A stretch of 64,000 nt of DNA from Leptospira ainazelensis (GTDB lineage Bacteria; Spirochaetota; Leptospiria; Leptospirales; Leptospiraceae). The notes below the pieces were generated by a model. The model searched no databases, was not told the DNA's origin, and was given only the letters and a program-made list of their open reading frames with translations. Positions 29,943-41,429 of this stretch are shown here, piece by piece; the first letter of the stretch is position 1; each line of letters starts with the position of its first letter. The stretch is from positions 1 through 64,000 of the forward strand of contig NZ_JAFFPT010000019.1 in assembly GCF_016918785.1 (NCBI RefSeq). Direction: 5' to 3'. Made by a program: the position numbers and the translations under genes.

Positions 29943-30436
29943 GTTCGAGGATCTGCGTCCTGCCTCAAAACGGACGATTTGATAAAAAAAAAGACAGATC
30001 GAATGCAAGTTACTCAATAATTTATTCTTCGTTTAGTTTTTAACTTTTTCTTTACTCAAAAATATAAAGCTGAGCCTATTTTTTCTCTGTCTTTTAGATC
30101 CGGTTTTCCGGATATGTTCAATATAGGAAACTTTTCCGTTTTAGACTTCCCATAGAGTTTGAAGCGGAAAAATCCAATTCTCTTCACTATTCTCTCCGGA
30201 GTGGCTCTTTATCGAGCCGCTCCGATTTTTTGAAAAAAACACCTGTTTCTTCTTTTCGATTTTTATTTAAGAATTTAGAAAGAATTTCGATACTTATTTT
30301 AAGAATACGTAATGCGTCCTTTCCCAGTTAAAATTCGAGAAAAACAACGGATAAACCTCAATCAAAGACAAATACTAGTTACGGAATTTGAACAGACTCT
30401 AATTATAACCTGAGTCAGTTGAAGTTTCGGACAATT
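29943..30436. other. Intergenic region ending in a strong terminator; possible small RNA
   Basis: About 490 bp without a coding frame between convergent genes. A six-base hairpin with a TTTT loop (ATCCGG...CCGGAT) lies at 30098-30113 and a strong terminator at 30197-30231, 255 bases after the antiporter stop. Either the antiporter mRNA has a long 3' tail or a separate small RNA ends here. Confidence 0.4.
30197..30231 (+). terminator. Strong intrinsic terminator
   Basis: CGGAGTGGCTC and GAGCCGCTCCG form an eleven-pair stem (one G-T wobble) around a TTTATC loop, followed by ATTTTTTG. This is the clearest rho-independent terminator in the window, plus-strand oriented. Confidence 0.8.
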
Positions 30437-31234
30437 TCAGAGCGATTTTAGGATTTCTTCTCGTTTCTTTTTATATTCTTCTTCCGATATCAACTTCTTA
30501 TCAAACAGACCTTTAAGTTCGATCAATCTTTTTTCGGAATCGCTTATGTTTATCTTTTTTAAGGCGTCCGACGTTTCGGGCGTTGTGTGTGATTGAGTTT
30601 GAAAATGAGCAAGAATATGAAACTTCTTGAATTCATCTCCCGGCTCCTCTTTGAAATATTTGAGTTTACCGATTGCTGAATCCGGAATGAAAACTTCCAG
30701 CGAAGGTTTAAGATTCGATTCCGAAATCGAAAAGTTGGACCAATCCTGAAACGAATACGGAGTCTGAAAGTCTATAAACTGATTCAACTCGAAAAAAATA
30801 AAGTGAATCGCTTCCGAAGTAGGATACAAAAGAAAAACTGTTCTTCGAATTCTTCTTCCCGGATTTATCGAATCTTCTTTTTTTAAGATCCAAAGTTGAT
30901 AAATTTGTTCAGGTGACTTTTCGAGTTTTTCGAAAGAACGATTGGAAATCTCTTTGCTCAGTTCCTTTGGAAAGATACGTAACGCAGTATCGTTGACCAA
31001 AGAATCGTTTCTATTTCCGAGTTGAAACAGGGATTCTTCCAGAATTTTTACGTAAGCGTTAGAATCTAAGTTCGCCGGAAATTTCGCATTCGTATCGATC
31101 CAGGATGGAAGTTCGGCGCTTTTTGCAAAGGAATAGAATGCAATGGAATCCGAAGAATAATTGAGTTCTTTTCGAATTCCTGAAAAGCAGGAGAGAAAAA
31201 TAAGAACAACAGGGATTGGAACAAACCGATTCAT
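30437..31234 (-). CDS. Lipoprotein with C-terminal SHOCT domain
   Basis: 265 aa. Signal peptide and lipobox at the N terminus (VVLIFLSCFSG, Cys about 16). The last 30 residues (LIELKGLFDKKLISEEEYKKKREEIL region) are a SHOCT domain, a short helical oligomerisation module. The middle part shows no recognised family. It starts 49 bases after csrA on the same strand and may be the final gene of the flagellar operon. SHOCT is more often seen on cytoplasmic tails, so its placement in an exported lipoprotein is slightly unusual. Confidence 0.72.
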   Translation of the reverse strand: MNRFVPIPVVLIFLSCFSGIRKELNYSSDSIAFYSFAKSAELPSWIDTNAKFPANLDSNAYVKILEESLFQLGNRNDSLVNDTALRIFPKELSKEISNRSFEKLEKSPEQIYQLWILKKEDSINPGRRIRRTVFLLYPTSEAIHFIFFELNQFIDFQTPYSFQDWSNFSISESNLKPSLEVFIPDSAIGKLKYFKEEPGDEFKKFHILAHFQTQSHTTPETSDALKKINISDSEKRLIELKGLFDKKLISEEEYKKKREEILKSL

Positions 31235-31283
31235 AAGCGAACTCGAAAAAGTCTTCTCTAAAATCGGAATCGATCAAGAAGAA

Positions 31284-31538
<255 letters not shown>

Positions 31539-31991
31539 TTAACTCATCTCCACTGCTGCGGTTTCGAGAATTTTTTCGCGCACCGAATGAGACTCGTTTC
31601 TTGAGATAAACTGTTTCGCAACAAGACTCACTTTATTGATGAGAATCGGGCCTTGCATATTCGCCGTCATCGATGCGGGATCTTCGCCCGGAATCGTTAC
31701 GATGACAAGAGTCAGACCATCTTTGATTTCTTCTATTCCGATCAATTGAAGCTCTTGTTCGGGAATCAACGGCTTGTATTCTTTCTTAAAGAGCGAAGGT
31801 GGAATCACGACAAAGGCTAAGTCCACTTCTTCCGTGGATTGCAACCATTTGAAGACGGATTCCTCCTCCTCTTCAATCAGAGCAAAGTTTTTGTAGTCTT
31901 CAAACCCAAGAAGACCTTCCGGAAAAGAAAGAATTTGTTTTTCCGATATTTGTATCTTTCCAAACGGTTTTGTTTGAATCTCGATTCCCAT
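31539..31991 (-). CDS. fliW: Flagellar assembly factor FliW
   Basis: 150-aa cytoplasmic protein that binds flagellin and antagonises CsrA. Motifs: ILSFPEGLLGFEDYKNFAL, FKWLQSTEEVDLAFVVIPP and NMQGPILINKVSLVAKQ, as in characterised FliW proteins. Encoded immediately before csrA and 50 bases after flgL, giving the classic flgK-flgL-fliW-csrA order that couples filament assembly to post-transcriptional control. Confidence 0.95.
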   Translation of the reverse strand: MGIEIQTKPFGKIQISEKQILSFPEGLLGFEDYKNFALIEEEEESVFKWLQSTEEVDLAFVVIPPSLFKKEYKPLIPEQELQLIGIEEIKDGLTLVIVTIPGEDPASMTANMQGPILINKVSLVAKQFISRNESHSVREKILETAAVEMS

Positions 31992-32041
31992 TTTAAATTC
32001 TTACCCCAGAGCTTTCCATTCAGAACATTCTATCTATTTTT

Positions 32042-33310
<1,269 letters not shown>

Positions 33311-33346
33311 AAAATATTCTCCTTACTCACGAAACTTTTTGTGAGC

Positions 33347-35257
33347 TTACACGCCGAGACGATTGATGATCGTATCTAGAATCTCGTTCATAGTGTTGAT
33401 CATTTTCGCCGAAGCATTGTAAGAATGCTGGAACTGAACCATATTGGCCATCTCTTCGTCTAGATTGACCCCCATCACGGATTGTCTCATGTTTTCCAAT
33501 TCGGACATGAGATCGTTTTGAATACCGAATTCTTGCTTCGCTTCTCTTGCTTCCGTTCCTAACTTGGAAATCAAAGTGTTATAAAAATCATCGGTCGTCT
33601 TAGAATAATCCACCATAACGGGATTGTTTCTCAGTGCGGAAGCGACCATCAAAGCGTTTCGTCCGTCCTTATGCCCTCCGGGAGAATTATAATCGCCGGT
33701 TCCGCCGACGTCCTTACCGCGAGCGGCCGCGATGTTCGCAACGTTATTCGCTATTGAATCCGCGATTCTAAAATGCGAAGAAGGATGGAAGTGCGGTGTT
33801 AGAGTAATGTCTTCCGGACGAGACTGAAGTTTATTGATTTCGCCGAGACGTTTGTAGTCGTAAGCTCCGGATGGACCCGACGCCATCAAAATACCGGTCA
33901 TTCCGACGAGAAGGTCGCCGGAATCTTCGATATGTCTTAAGATAAAATTCTTATTAGGGTGATCGTCGGCAACGGTCGCTTTCAGAGCCAATTGATTGTC
34001 ATGGTTCATATAAGCCACAACTCCGGAACGTGATGCGTTGATTTTTTTGATGATCCCGTTCAATGTATCATTGGAAGAATATGGAATCAACACGGGTGCT
34101 TCTTTCGCGTCCGATTGATTAAGGCTGATAGTTCCGTTGATCCCAACCGGACGATCCGGATCGATCGTGTTTCTACCGGTAACACGGAAGATTGCGGTAA
34201 CGTCGTTTTGTCCGTCTCCATTGGAATCGTATTCGCCAAAAGTGTTAATTGACAAAGATCGAATATTAAAAAAAGCCTGATTCGTGTTCCCGTTGATTCC
34301 GAAACCGTCTTTATGAATTTCGTTCACTGCATCCATCACGTTGATGGAAAGTGAATCCACCTGATCGATTTTTTCGCGGATGATCTTATCACGAACTTCG
34401 ATTAAACCTTGCAATCTTCCCTTTCTCAAAAGAACCGGATCGCCCGTTGAAGCCCAGTAAAGATCCAAAAGACCGTCCTTTGACGGATTGCCGAGAATAT
34501 CTATCTTGTTCGCTTTATTACCTTGGACCAAAATCTGTTGTCCGATAAAAACCATCAATTCGTCTTCGTCCGAACGGCCGATCGTAACGTCCACGAGCGA
34601 GGAAAGTTCCTGAAGAAGCGCGTCTCTTTTATCATAGAGATCATTCGGTCTGTCGCCTAACGCTTCTGATTTACCGATTCTATCATTTAAGGTGCGAATG
34701 TTTTCCGCGATCGTATTCATGTGATACGCTTTTGTTTCGATTTCTCGGTTGGCCTGATCTTTCAACTGAGCGAGTTTGCGATAGACGTCTTCGGTTCTAC
34801 TTCCGAGTCCGTTCGCTCTTTCCAGAACCACGGACCGATGTGCGTTGTCTTCGGGATAATTTGCAAGATCTTCCCAGGAAGACCAAAACTTATCCATAAG
34901 AGTTCGAAGTGTGGTACCGTTCGGTTCGTTAAAGACGGTTTCCAATTGATAAAGATATTCGTTACGAGCGGCCCAATAGTCTTTGTTTCCGGATGTTTCA
35001 ATGATTCGATCGTCTACGAAGTTATCTCTAATTCTTTCGATCGAAGCGATTTCCACGCCTTGACCGATTTGTCCCGGAAGATTGGAACGATTGAGGGAAG
35101 GATCATACAAAGGATCCATCGCAGTCATCGTGACTCTTTGTCTCGCATACTGCTTGTTATCCGCGTTCGAAATGTTATGACCAGTTGTCTGAAGCGCCTG
35201 TTGGTGAGCGGTTAAACCCCGCTTTCCGATTTCAAGACCTGAAAATGTGGATCCCAT
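33347..35257 (-). CDS. flgK: Flagellar hook-associated protein 1
   Basis: 636-aa hook-filament junction protein. N-terminal [20 protein letters not shown] and [19 protein letters not shown] are the conserved rod/hook-family helix; the C-terminal [23 protein letters not shown] is the matching helix. Secreted by the flagellar type III apparatus without a signal peptide. It starts about 30 bases after the FlgN-like chaperone gene. Length is close to that of other spirochaete FlgK proteins. Confidence 0.95.
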   Translation of the reverse strand: MGSTFSGLEIGKRGLTAHQQALQTTGHNISNADNKQYARQRVTMTAMDPLYDPSLNRSNLPGQIGQGVEIASIERIRDNFVDDRIIETSGNKDYWAARNEYLYQLETVFNEPNGTTLRTLMDKFWSSWEDLANYPEDNAHRSVVLERANGLGSRTEDVYRKLAQLKDQANREIETKAYHMNTIAENIRTLNDRIGKSEALGDRPNDLYDKRDALLQELSSLVDVTIGRSDEDELMVFIGQQILVQGNKANKIDILGNPSKDGLLDLYWASTGDPVLLRKGRLQGLIEVRDKIIREKIDQVDSLSINVMDAVNEIHKDGFGINGNTNQAFFNIRSLSINTFGEYDSNGDGQNDVTAIFRVTGRNTIDPDRPVGINGTISLNQSDAKEAPVLIPYSSNDTLNGIIKKINASRSGVVAYMNHDNQLALKATVADDHPNKNFILRHIEDSGDLLVGMTGILMASGPSGAYDYKRLGEINKLQSRPEDITLTPHFHPSSHFRIADSIANNVANIAAARGKDVGGTGDYNSPGGHKDGRNALMVASALRNNPVMVDYSKTTDDFYNTLISKLGTEAREAKQEFGIQNDLMSELENMRQSVMGVNLDEEMANMVQFQHSYNASAKMINTMNEILDTIINRLGV

Positions 35258-35287
35258 GGCATCCTCCTATTACGAAAATATCTATGA

Positions 35288-35815
35288 TTACGCCGAAGCG
35301 TTCAGCATAAGAGCCGGTCTCTTAGCTTGTTTTCGTTCCGGATTTTTTCCGGAACCGTATGTACTCAAACCCGATTCGGAAGCTTTCTCTTTAACGGCTT
35401 CGATCGTGCGGGTAAGAATTTCCTGACGAGTGATGATTAATTTTTCGTTGGATTTTATCTTCTCTTTCAAACGATGAAGAATCGTTTTCAACGAAGATCC
35501 GAATTCTTTTAGACGGAAGTTAGATTCTCTATCCAGTTGATTTAAAAAATCGGACAAAGTCGGAGCTCCGTTTTCCGGAAGAGCGAAATTTTTAGAACGA
35601 TATACTTCCTCGATCGATTTCATTCGAACTCTCTCGATTTCAGAAGCCATCACAAGAAGTTCATAAGTTTTTTTTGTAATCGTTTCAAGCGCCTTCCCAT
35701 CCGCTTGAACTACGGCGGCGGACTTTTGTATTTCCAGTTCCAGGACATTCGAGTAGAGATTGATCTCTTCCTGAAAAAGTTTCGTAAGTTGCTCCAACCA
35801 TTCCTCTTGTTTCAT
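35288..35815 (-). CDS. FlgN-like flagellar export chaperone
   Basis: About 175 aa from ATG 35815 ([21 protein letters not shown]); the frame runs 31 codons further upstream without a convincing start. It is almost entirely helical and charged, with the N-terminal coiled coil of FlgN proteins ([30 protein letters not shown]). Chaperones of this type bind the C termini of FlgK and FlgL. Location directly before flgK supports the call; sequence conservation in the family is weak, so the call leans on context. Confidence 0.75.
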   Translation of the reverse strand: MKQEEWLEQLTKLFQEEINLYSNVLELEIQKSAAVVQADGKALETITKKTYELLVMASEIERVRMKSIEEVYRSKNFALPENGAPTLSDFLNQLDRESNFRLKEFGSSLKTILHRLKEKIKSNEKLIITRQEILTRTIEAVKEKASESGLSTYGSGKNPERKQAKRPALMLNASA

Positions 35816-36526
35816 CTGTTTTATCCGATCCCTGCTATGAAGAATCGGTAAAAACGGAAATTTGCTTAGGTAATTTTCAAAGAAAATGCGGATTCTATCG
35901 GAAGTCATTTAATAAGACATAATTAAGAAGAAGGCAAAGAAGAATTCGGAAAGTAAAAAGAAGAAAAACCGGTGAAAGGAAAGGATTGATCCGAAAAAAA
36001 AAGAGATAGATGAAAGAGCGAAATTTTTCAACGTCAATTCCTTTCTTCCGGAATCTCCTTTCCCTCAAAAGCGCTTTGAATGTTTTGGAATTTTCTTATT
36101 AAACTTCGAATAAAGGAATTTTATTTCCGTACGATTTCGATCGCAACGAGAAGATTGCTCTTCTTGTCGATCGTTGCGATTCATGTTTCGTTGATACAAA
36201 ACGGTATTTTTTTTCTTCCATCACGAATAGGAAGGGGCAAGGAAATTCCAAGTCGGCGAAAATTTTCCGGGGAAAGACACATACATTTTTGAAAAAGGAG
36301 GAAACCAAAGATTTTTTGCGACACATCGGCTTCATCACCAAATCTCGGAGATTCTCAATCCGTCAATTTATGAATTTTTACAAAGATAGAAATCCTTTAA
36401 AAAAAGAGTCTGATTTAGAAAGAAAGAGTTGTTATTGATTTGTATACATTCGTATCCATAATTTATTTCCTTTAAATCGATTTGTTTTTATACTTACTTT
36501 TATAACCTTAGCCATAGCAGGATACG
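35816..36526. other. Intergenic region with nested inverted repeats
   Basis: About 700 bp between the flagellar operon (leftward) and the M23 peptidase gene (rightward). It must contain both promoters. Two opposing 70-80 codon frames at 36080-36341 mirror each other across an inverted repeat and show no protein character. The striking element is the nested palindrome at 36140-36180; the rest is AT-rich. Confidence 0.45.
36140..36180. repeat. Nested inverted repeat upstream of the flagellar operon
   Basis: ATCGCAACGA at 36140-36149 is exactly complementary to TCGTTGCGAT at 36171-36180, and the spacer contains a second small stem (GAAGA/TCTTC, TTGC loop). It lacks a T-run, so it is not an obvious terminator. 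It could be a regulator site or a leader structure. Confidence 0.5.
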
Positions 36527-37591
36527 ATGCAAAAATTTCTTAGAATTCTCCTTATTACCGCCGTCTTCATTTTACTTTTTAAGAACGACCCAAACTTTCC
36601 CAAGGACAAACCTTCATCGCAGGAAAAAGAAACCAAAATTGCGTCTGCGGTTTCCACAAACTCTAAAAAGGAATCCGACTCCTCCCCCAAGGCGAAGAAG
36701 GAAACTAAAAAAGAGCTTCGCGACTTTGAGATTGTTAATAAGAAGGAGCCGCTTTTTTTCTTTTCCATCCAAGGCAGAAGGTTTGCCCAAGGAGAACTTC
36801 TGCTCTTAAAACTCGCTCCTGAAAAAACTATACTATCCAAATTGGATAGAATCAAAATTTTCTGGGAGAAAAAGGAAATCCCTTACACGAAAAAGGACTC
36901 CGTTTTTTATGCTTGGATTCCCATTTCACCTGAATTCGATAAGAAAAGTGGAATATTAGAAATTCAAGATAAGAATCTTTTTAGAAAAAACGATTTCAAA
37001 GAGTACGAAATTCCGATTCAAAAAACGAATTTTTCAGAAACGAAAGTCTCCTCTTTGACGATGGATAAAAAATATACTTCGGAAGTATTACCCCAAGAGA
37101 CCCTAGACTTTATCGCCGATTGTTCCAAATCTAAAACGCAAGCTTTTCAAACAAAGAGCGATCTTCAAATACAATCGGACTTTGTTTTTCCCGTACAGGA
37201 AGTTCATTTTACGAGTCCATTCTACAAACGAAGGGTTTATAACAAGACAAAAGGAAAAGCACACGGGGGTGTTGATTTTAAAGGAGGGCTCGGAACTCCA
37301 ATTTATGCGATTAACGACGGAACGGTTATCTTATCGAGACCGATGTATTATGAAGGAAATTTTACGATCATTGATCACGGTCTTGAAGTTTATTCTCTCT
37401 ATATGCATCAATCCGAGCTAAACGTAAAAGTAGGCGATAAAGTGAAAAGAGGAGATCCCATCGGAAAGATCGGATCTACCGGAATGTCGACGGGCCCTCA
37501 CCTGCATTTGGGAATGCGGGTGAGAGGCACCTTGGTCGATCCGCGCTCAGTATTAGGATTAAAACTTTTTGAAAAAAAGGAAGGTCTCTAA
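36527..37591 (+). CDS. M23 (LytM) family metallopeptidase
   Basis: 354-aa envelope protein with an N-terminal membrane/signal segment (FLRILLITAVFILLF), a Lys/Ser-rich linker (about 25-60), a beta-rich middle domain and a C-terminal LytM domain (about 225-350). The zinc ligands are intact: HGGVDFKGG supplies His and Asp, and GPHLHLGMRV supplies the HxH pair. It should cleave peptidoglycan cross-link peptides in the periplasm. The intact active site contrasts with the degenerate paralogue at 59.4 kb. Confidence 0.9.
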   Translation: MQKFLRILLITAVFILLFKNDPNFPKDKPSSQEKETKIASAVSTNSKKESDSSPKAKKETKKELRDFEIVNKKEPLFFFSIQGRRFAQGELLLLKLAPEKTILSKLDRIKIFWEKKEIPYTKKDSVFYAWIPISPEFDKKSGILEIQDKNLFRKNDFKEYEIPIQKTNFSETKVSSLTMDKKYTSEVLPQETLDFIADCSKSKTQAFQTKSDLQIQSDFVFPVQEVHFTSPFYKRRVYNKTKGKAHGGVDFKGGLGTPIYAINDGTVILSRPMYYEGNFTIIDHGLEVYSLYMHQSELNVKVGDKVKRGDPIGKIGSTGMSTGPHLHLGMRVRGTLVDPRSVLGLKLFEKKEGL

Positions 37592-37633
37592 TAAGTTCTG
37601 ATTCTATAATAAAAAAAGAATCCAAAGGTAATC

Positions 37634-38746
37634 TTAGAGTTTCCCAGAGTCTTCCCTCTTTACACTTTGAAGAATTTTCTCCACCGACTCTTCATGTTGT
37701 CTTCCTTTGACAAGACTTTCGGAAATATGAAAAAGAAGAGAATCGGGTAGTTTGTCCCCTGAGGAGATAAAAAATCCGGTCTTTGCGTATCTTGGCCTTA
37801 GATTGTCATAGTAAGTCCAAAAAACTCCATCCATTCTTTTCTCAAAATTTTCTTCGCCTAACTCGTGCACTTCGACCATATCGCCTTGATTGATGGCAAG
37901 GTCTAAAAACTTCAGAAACTCAGGCTTAATTTTATCGATTTCCAAAAACGGTTCCGGAAAATAAAAAATTCGAATGGAAGGATAACGGTTCGGATCTGTT
38001 TCACTCGAAGAAATGATTCCAGCGATTTGTCCGGTTCCGGTTTGATCTTTTAAGGTTAAATTTTTCGGATTGTGAAAGTAAAAATCTTCAGGTAATGTGA
38101 TTTGAACCCGGATATCGGAATTCTGTACGATTCTTGAATCCGAATCGTATTCCCAATTCGTAAGCTCCTTCTCTTCCCAATTCGGTTTAAAAAGAATATA
38201 AGAAGTCAGAATTTCAGCTTTTTGTAAAGTTTTGAAACTCAGCAAACCACCGGTTAAGACCATTAGTCCCAAAAGAAAAATTCGATAAAAAACGGTGCTT
38301 TCTAAAAAGCGAAAAGTCAGACCGATCCCGGAATAGACAGCGACGAAAAAAATTCCCGAACGGTTGGAATAAAAGTCGGTTAACAATAAGAGAAGAATGC
38401 ACGATACAAAAACCGCAGCTTCCACGATCGGATTGAGGATGATCCGGGTCGTATCGATTGTTTTTGCTGAATCGGGGCCGATTTGATATCTTTTGACGGA
38501 TTCTTCTTTTAACAGTTTTCCAAACGCAAACGAAATTAAAAAGAAAAAGGCAGAGGCCACCGCGTAAGCGCCTAAAACAAGAATTAAGATAAAGAAAATG
38601 GGAAGATGACTTTCATGTAAGATAAGAAACGAAATTCCAACGAGAGAATAGATGAGGAAGAGCTTTCCTAAAAAGGAAAGTTCTTGCAGTTTCAAACGGA
38701 AGGTTTGGAGTTTCTTCCAGCCAGGAATTTTTTGGAGTAATTTCAT
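37634..38746 (-). CDS. Membrane protein of unknown function
   Basis: 370 aa. The N-terminal half has about five to six membrane helices (FLIYSLVGISFLILHE, IFFILILVLGAYAVASAFFF, and later pairs to about residue 180). The C-terminal half (about 190-370) is soluble, with EDFYFHNPKNLTL and FWTYYDNLRPRYAKTGFF, probably outside the inner membrane. No family recognised. Its ATG overlaps the ATG of the opposite-strand gene by two bases within CATG, so the two genes are divergent with no spacer. Confidence 0.7.
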   Translation of the reverse strand: MKLLQKIPGWKKLQTFRLKLQELSFLGKLFLIYSLVGISFLILHESHLPIFFILILVLGAYAVASAFFFLISFAFGKLLKEESVKRYQIGPDSAKTIDTTRIILNPIVEAAVFVSCILLLLLTDFYSNRSGIFFVAVYSGIGLTFRFLESTVFYRIFLLGLMVLTGGLLSFKTLQKAEILTSYILFKPNWEEKELTNWEYDSDSRIVQNSDIRVQITLPEDFYFHNPKNLTLKDQTGTGQIAGIISSSETDPNRYPSIRIFYFPEPFLEIDKIKPEFLKFLDLAINQGDMVEVHELGEENFEKRMDGVFWTYYDNLRPRYAKTGFFISSGDKLPDSLLFHISESLVKGRQHEESVEKILQSVKREDSGKL

Positions 38747-39341
38747 GAGTCAGATTACCGGTTTTTTTTCAGATCTGAAAACGAGTTTTGACGGCCTATC
38801 TCAGTCTATCCAATCATTTCTAGAAACGGTAGGAGTAATTACTTCGTTTTTGAAGATCCTTTTCTCCATTGTTCCTTTAGATCTTTTTTTGGTTTTGATT
38901 TTTTCCCTTGTCTTAGTATTTTTGTTCAATACAATTTCGCCCGGCACGAGTCGATTGAATTATACGTTGGGAGTTCTGATCGTTTCCGTCCTTCGATCCT
39001 TTTTTCATCATTCGATTTCACAAACGTGGAACATCGGTCCCGTTCTTTTGACCGCGTTTTATCTCCTGATCCCGGCTTACTTTTTCTTTATACTTCGTTT
39101 CGGATTTGTCTTTTGGAGAAAACTTTATCAGAGAAAGAATAAAATCCATCCAAAAGATCTCGAAAGCGCGCTTAACAACATTCAAAAAACGTTTCAAAAT
39201 CTTATGGCGAACGGTTACGCCAAACTTTACGCGTCTGATTCTAAAACGATTTCCGATCCGAATTCATTAAAGGAAGACATGGAAGAATTAGAAAGATCGA
39301 TTCAGGGTTTGAAGAATATCCTGAATAAAAAAAAGGAGTAA
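38745..39341 (+). CDS. Membrane protein of unknown function
   Basis: 199 aa from the ATG at 38745, which has TTGGAG seven bases upstream; the frame extends 31 codons further left but only through the opposite gene. An amphipathic N terminus (FFSDLKTSFDGLSQSIQSFLE) is followed by about four membrane helices (VPLDLFLVLIFSLVLVFLFN and others) and a cytoplasmic helical tail with two coiled segments (ALNNIQKTFQNLMANGYAKL, MEELERSIQGLKNILNKKK). Function unknown; likely linked to its divergent partner. Confidence 0.7.
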   Translation: MSQITGFFSDLKTSFDGLSQSIQSFLETVGVITSFLKILFSIVPLDLFLVLIFSLVLVFLFNTISPGTSRLNYTLGVLIVSVLRSFFHHSISQTWNIGPVLLTAFYLLIPAYFFFILRFGFVFWRKLYQRKNKIHPKDLESALNNIQKTFQNLMANGYAKLYASDSKTISDPNSLKEDMEELERSIQGLKNILNKKKE

Positions 39342-39342
39342 A

Positions 39343-39672
39343 TCATTCTACCGGTTTGAATAGATCTTTAACTGCGTCCTTTGCCTTGGACTGATTGAAG
39401 TCTTCACGATCGATGAGAATCAGATCCAAACCTTCCTTTTCCAACCGGTTTAATATTTTCGCGACATCGGTAACCGATTTAGAATTTGTAGCCAAGTAAC
39501 GAAACCGAGTCTTACAGTCGGGACACGTTTTGTCCTTCGTGTAGTTTAGGCCTAGATGTTTACAATTTGCGCAGGTTCCGTACAAATCGTCGATCAACAT
39601 CAATTGAGAAGAGACTTCGGAAACGCTTAACTTCTTCCATGCCCGAATGTATTTTTTATCGTCGGCTTGCAT
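39343..39672 (-). CDS. Zinc-ribbon protein of unknown function
   Basis: 109-aa cytoplasmic protein. A CANC...CPDC pair (about residues 34-53, CxxC-x14-CxxC) forms a rubredoxin-like zinc ribbon in the middle. It is flanked by a helical N-terminal part and a C-terminal part (VTDVAKILNRLEKEGLDLILIDREDF) that looks like a small regulatory or adaptor domain. It follows rocD by 23 bases on the same strand and is separated from the convergent membrane-protein gene by a single base. Confidence 0.7.
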   Translation of the reverse strand: MQADDKKYIRAWKKLSVSEVSSQLMLIDDLYGTCANCKHLGLNYTKDKTCPDCKTRFRYLATNSKSVTDVAKILNRLEKEGLDLILIDREDFNQSKAKDAVKDLFKPVE

Positions 39673-39695
39673 TTGTCTTTTGGATAATTGAAATT

Positions 39696-40937
39696 TTATT
39701 TCGAGTCAAGACAAAACTTTACGGCCTTTTCGATAATGTCGCATGCTTCGTTCATCTCCTCCGATCGAATGACCAAAGGAGGGGCGAAACGAACGGTGTG
39801 ATCGTGTGTAGTTTTCGCAAGCAGGCCGAGCTCCATTGACTTCTTACAGACTTCTTTAGCGATCGATTTTCCGTCTTTTACTCGAAACTCGATCGCATTC
39901 AGCAAACCTTTTCCGCGAATTTCCTTCAAATCATCATATTTAGATTTTAGAATATTCATTCTGCTTCGAAAAACTTCTCCCATCTTGAACGAGTTTTCGA
40001 TCATCTTTTCTTCGATCAAAACTTCTATCGCACATTTTGCTACGGCGCTTGCGAGCGGGTTGCCTCCATAGGTTGAACCGTGTTCTCCCGGTTTTAAGGT
40101 AAGCATGATCTCATCATTGGATAAAACCGCAGAGACAGGTAGAATTCCACCGGAAAGCGCTTTACCGAGGACGACAATATCGGGCTTTACAGATTCGTAA
40201 TCTCCTGCGAGAAGTTTTCCCGTTCTTCCTAATCCGGTTTGGACTTCGTCAAAGATCAGAAGAACGCGGGATTCTTCACAAAGTTTTTTGCAGGAAGCAA
40301 GATAACCGTCATTCGGTACGATCACACCGGCTTCACCTTGAATCGGCTCCACCATAAATCCTGCGACGTTCGGATCTTGCAGAGAATTTTTAAGGGCATC
40401 CAAATCGTTAAACGGAATGATTTCAAATCCGGGAACGTAAGGTCCAAACTCTCTCCTGCTCAAAGGGTCGGTCGAAGCCGAGATCGCACCGATACTTCTT
40501 CCCCAAAAATTGCCGGAAGCAAAAATGATTTTGGCTTGATTCTCCGGAATTCCTTTGACTTGATAACCCCACTTTCTACAAAGTTTGACCGCGGTTTCCG
40601 CAGCCTCAACACCCGTATTCATAGGAAGAATCCTTTGATAATTTAAAAGTTTCGTTATGTATTCTTCATATTCTCCTAGTTTGGAGTTATAGAAGGCTCT
40701 TGAAGTCAGAGTGAGCTTTTGTGATTGTTCGATTAAAGTTTGAACTAACTTCGGATGACAATGTCCTTGGTTCACCGCGGAATATGCGGAAAGAAAATCG
40801 AAATACCTTTTTCCTTCCACGTCGAAAAGATAAATTCTTTCTCCTCGATCCAAGACAACCGGAAGAGGTTCGTAATTAAAAGCCCCGAATTTCTTTTCCA
40901 ACTGAATGTAATAAGACGAATTTTGAACGAGCGACAT
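39696..40937 (-). CDS. rocD: Ornithine-oxo-acid transaminase
   Basis: 413-aa PLP-dependent class III aminotransferase that converts ornithine and 2-oxoglutarate to glutamate semialdehyde and glutamate. Diagnostic parts: [53 protein letters not shown], the PLP lysine in [16 protein letters not shown] and [13 protein letters not shown]. Length and the early [11 protein letters not shown] segment favour ornithine over acetylornithine aminotransferase. It would feed proline or arginine metabolism; no such genes lie beside it. Confidence 0.93.
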   Translation of the reverse strand: MSLVQNSSYYIQLEKKFGAFNYEPLPVVLDRGERIYLFDVEGKRYFDFLSAYSAVNQGHCHPKLVQTLIEQSQKLTLTSRAFYNSKLGEYEEYITKLLNYQRILPMNTGVEAAETAVKLCRKWGYQVKGIPENQAKIIFASGNFWGRSIGAISASTDPLSRREFGPYVPGFEIIPFNDLDALKNSLQDPNVAGFMVEPIQGEAGVIVPNDGYLASCKKLCEESRVLLIFDEVQTGLGRTGKLLAGDYESVKPDIVVLGKALSGGILPVSAVLSNDEIMLTLKPGEHGSTYGGNPLASAVAKCAIEVLIEEKMIENSFKMGEVFRSRMNILKSKYDDLKEIRGKGLLNAIEFRVKDGKSIAKEVCKKSMELGLLAKTTHDHTVRFAPPLVIRSEEMNEACDIIEKAVKFCLDSK

Positions 40938-41052
40938 ACTCCCTATTGAAGAATCGGATTCGCTTCACACAAGGAAATTTTTTTCTTTTACCTTGACTTT
41001 TCATTTTCGAGAATCATTCTTTCAAAAAGATTTCAACTATTAGGAAAACTCC

Positions 41053-41427
41053 ATGAAGATTTCGGCCATAAGAATGTATTTCATTCTTCTCATTACATTT
41101 ATTACAATTGGAAATTGTCTTTACACAAATGTAAAAACCCCTGGTTGGTTCTACTCACAGAGTTATACGGACGTAAGGGGAATGGAACCCGTTGGAAAAC
41201 TTTCGGGACAATCCTGCGGAGAAGGATGGTTATGGCTCGTTTATACCGGCGACGAGAGTTATGAAGCGGCCGTACAGAACGCAATTCAAGACAAGGCCGA
41301 TTTACTTTTCGACGTGCAGACGGACTACTATGTGAAATCATTTCTCTTTAATCTTTACTTTTATAAATGCACCCGGGTATCGGGAATCGGCGTAAAACTC
41401 CCTCATAGACTGATGAAAAAAGAATAA
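41053..41427 (+). CDS. TRL-like lipoprotein
   Basis: 124 aa. Signal peptide with a lipobox ending GNC (Cys about 22). The mature part carries the TRL-like family pattern: [30 protein letters not shown] followed by [28 protein letters not shown]-like proteins are small lipoproteins or exported proteins of unknown function. It is two bases from a second, related lipoprotein gene and probably cotranscribed. Confidence 0.75.
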   Translation: MKISAIRMYFILLITFITIGNCLYTNVKTPGWFYSQSYTDVRGMEPVGKLSGQSCGEGWLWLVYTGDESYEAAVQNAIQDKADLLFDVQTDYYVKSFLFNLYFYKCTRVSGIGVKLPHRLMKKE

Positions 41428-41429
41428 TC

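Noticed and set aside
36080..36341. Two opposing frames of 70-80 codons in the flagellar intergenic region
   Set aside because: They mirror each other across a palindrome, lack ribosome sites and match no family.
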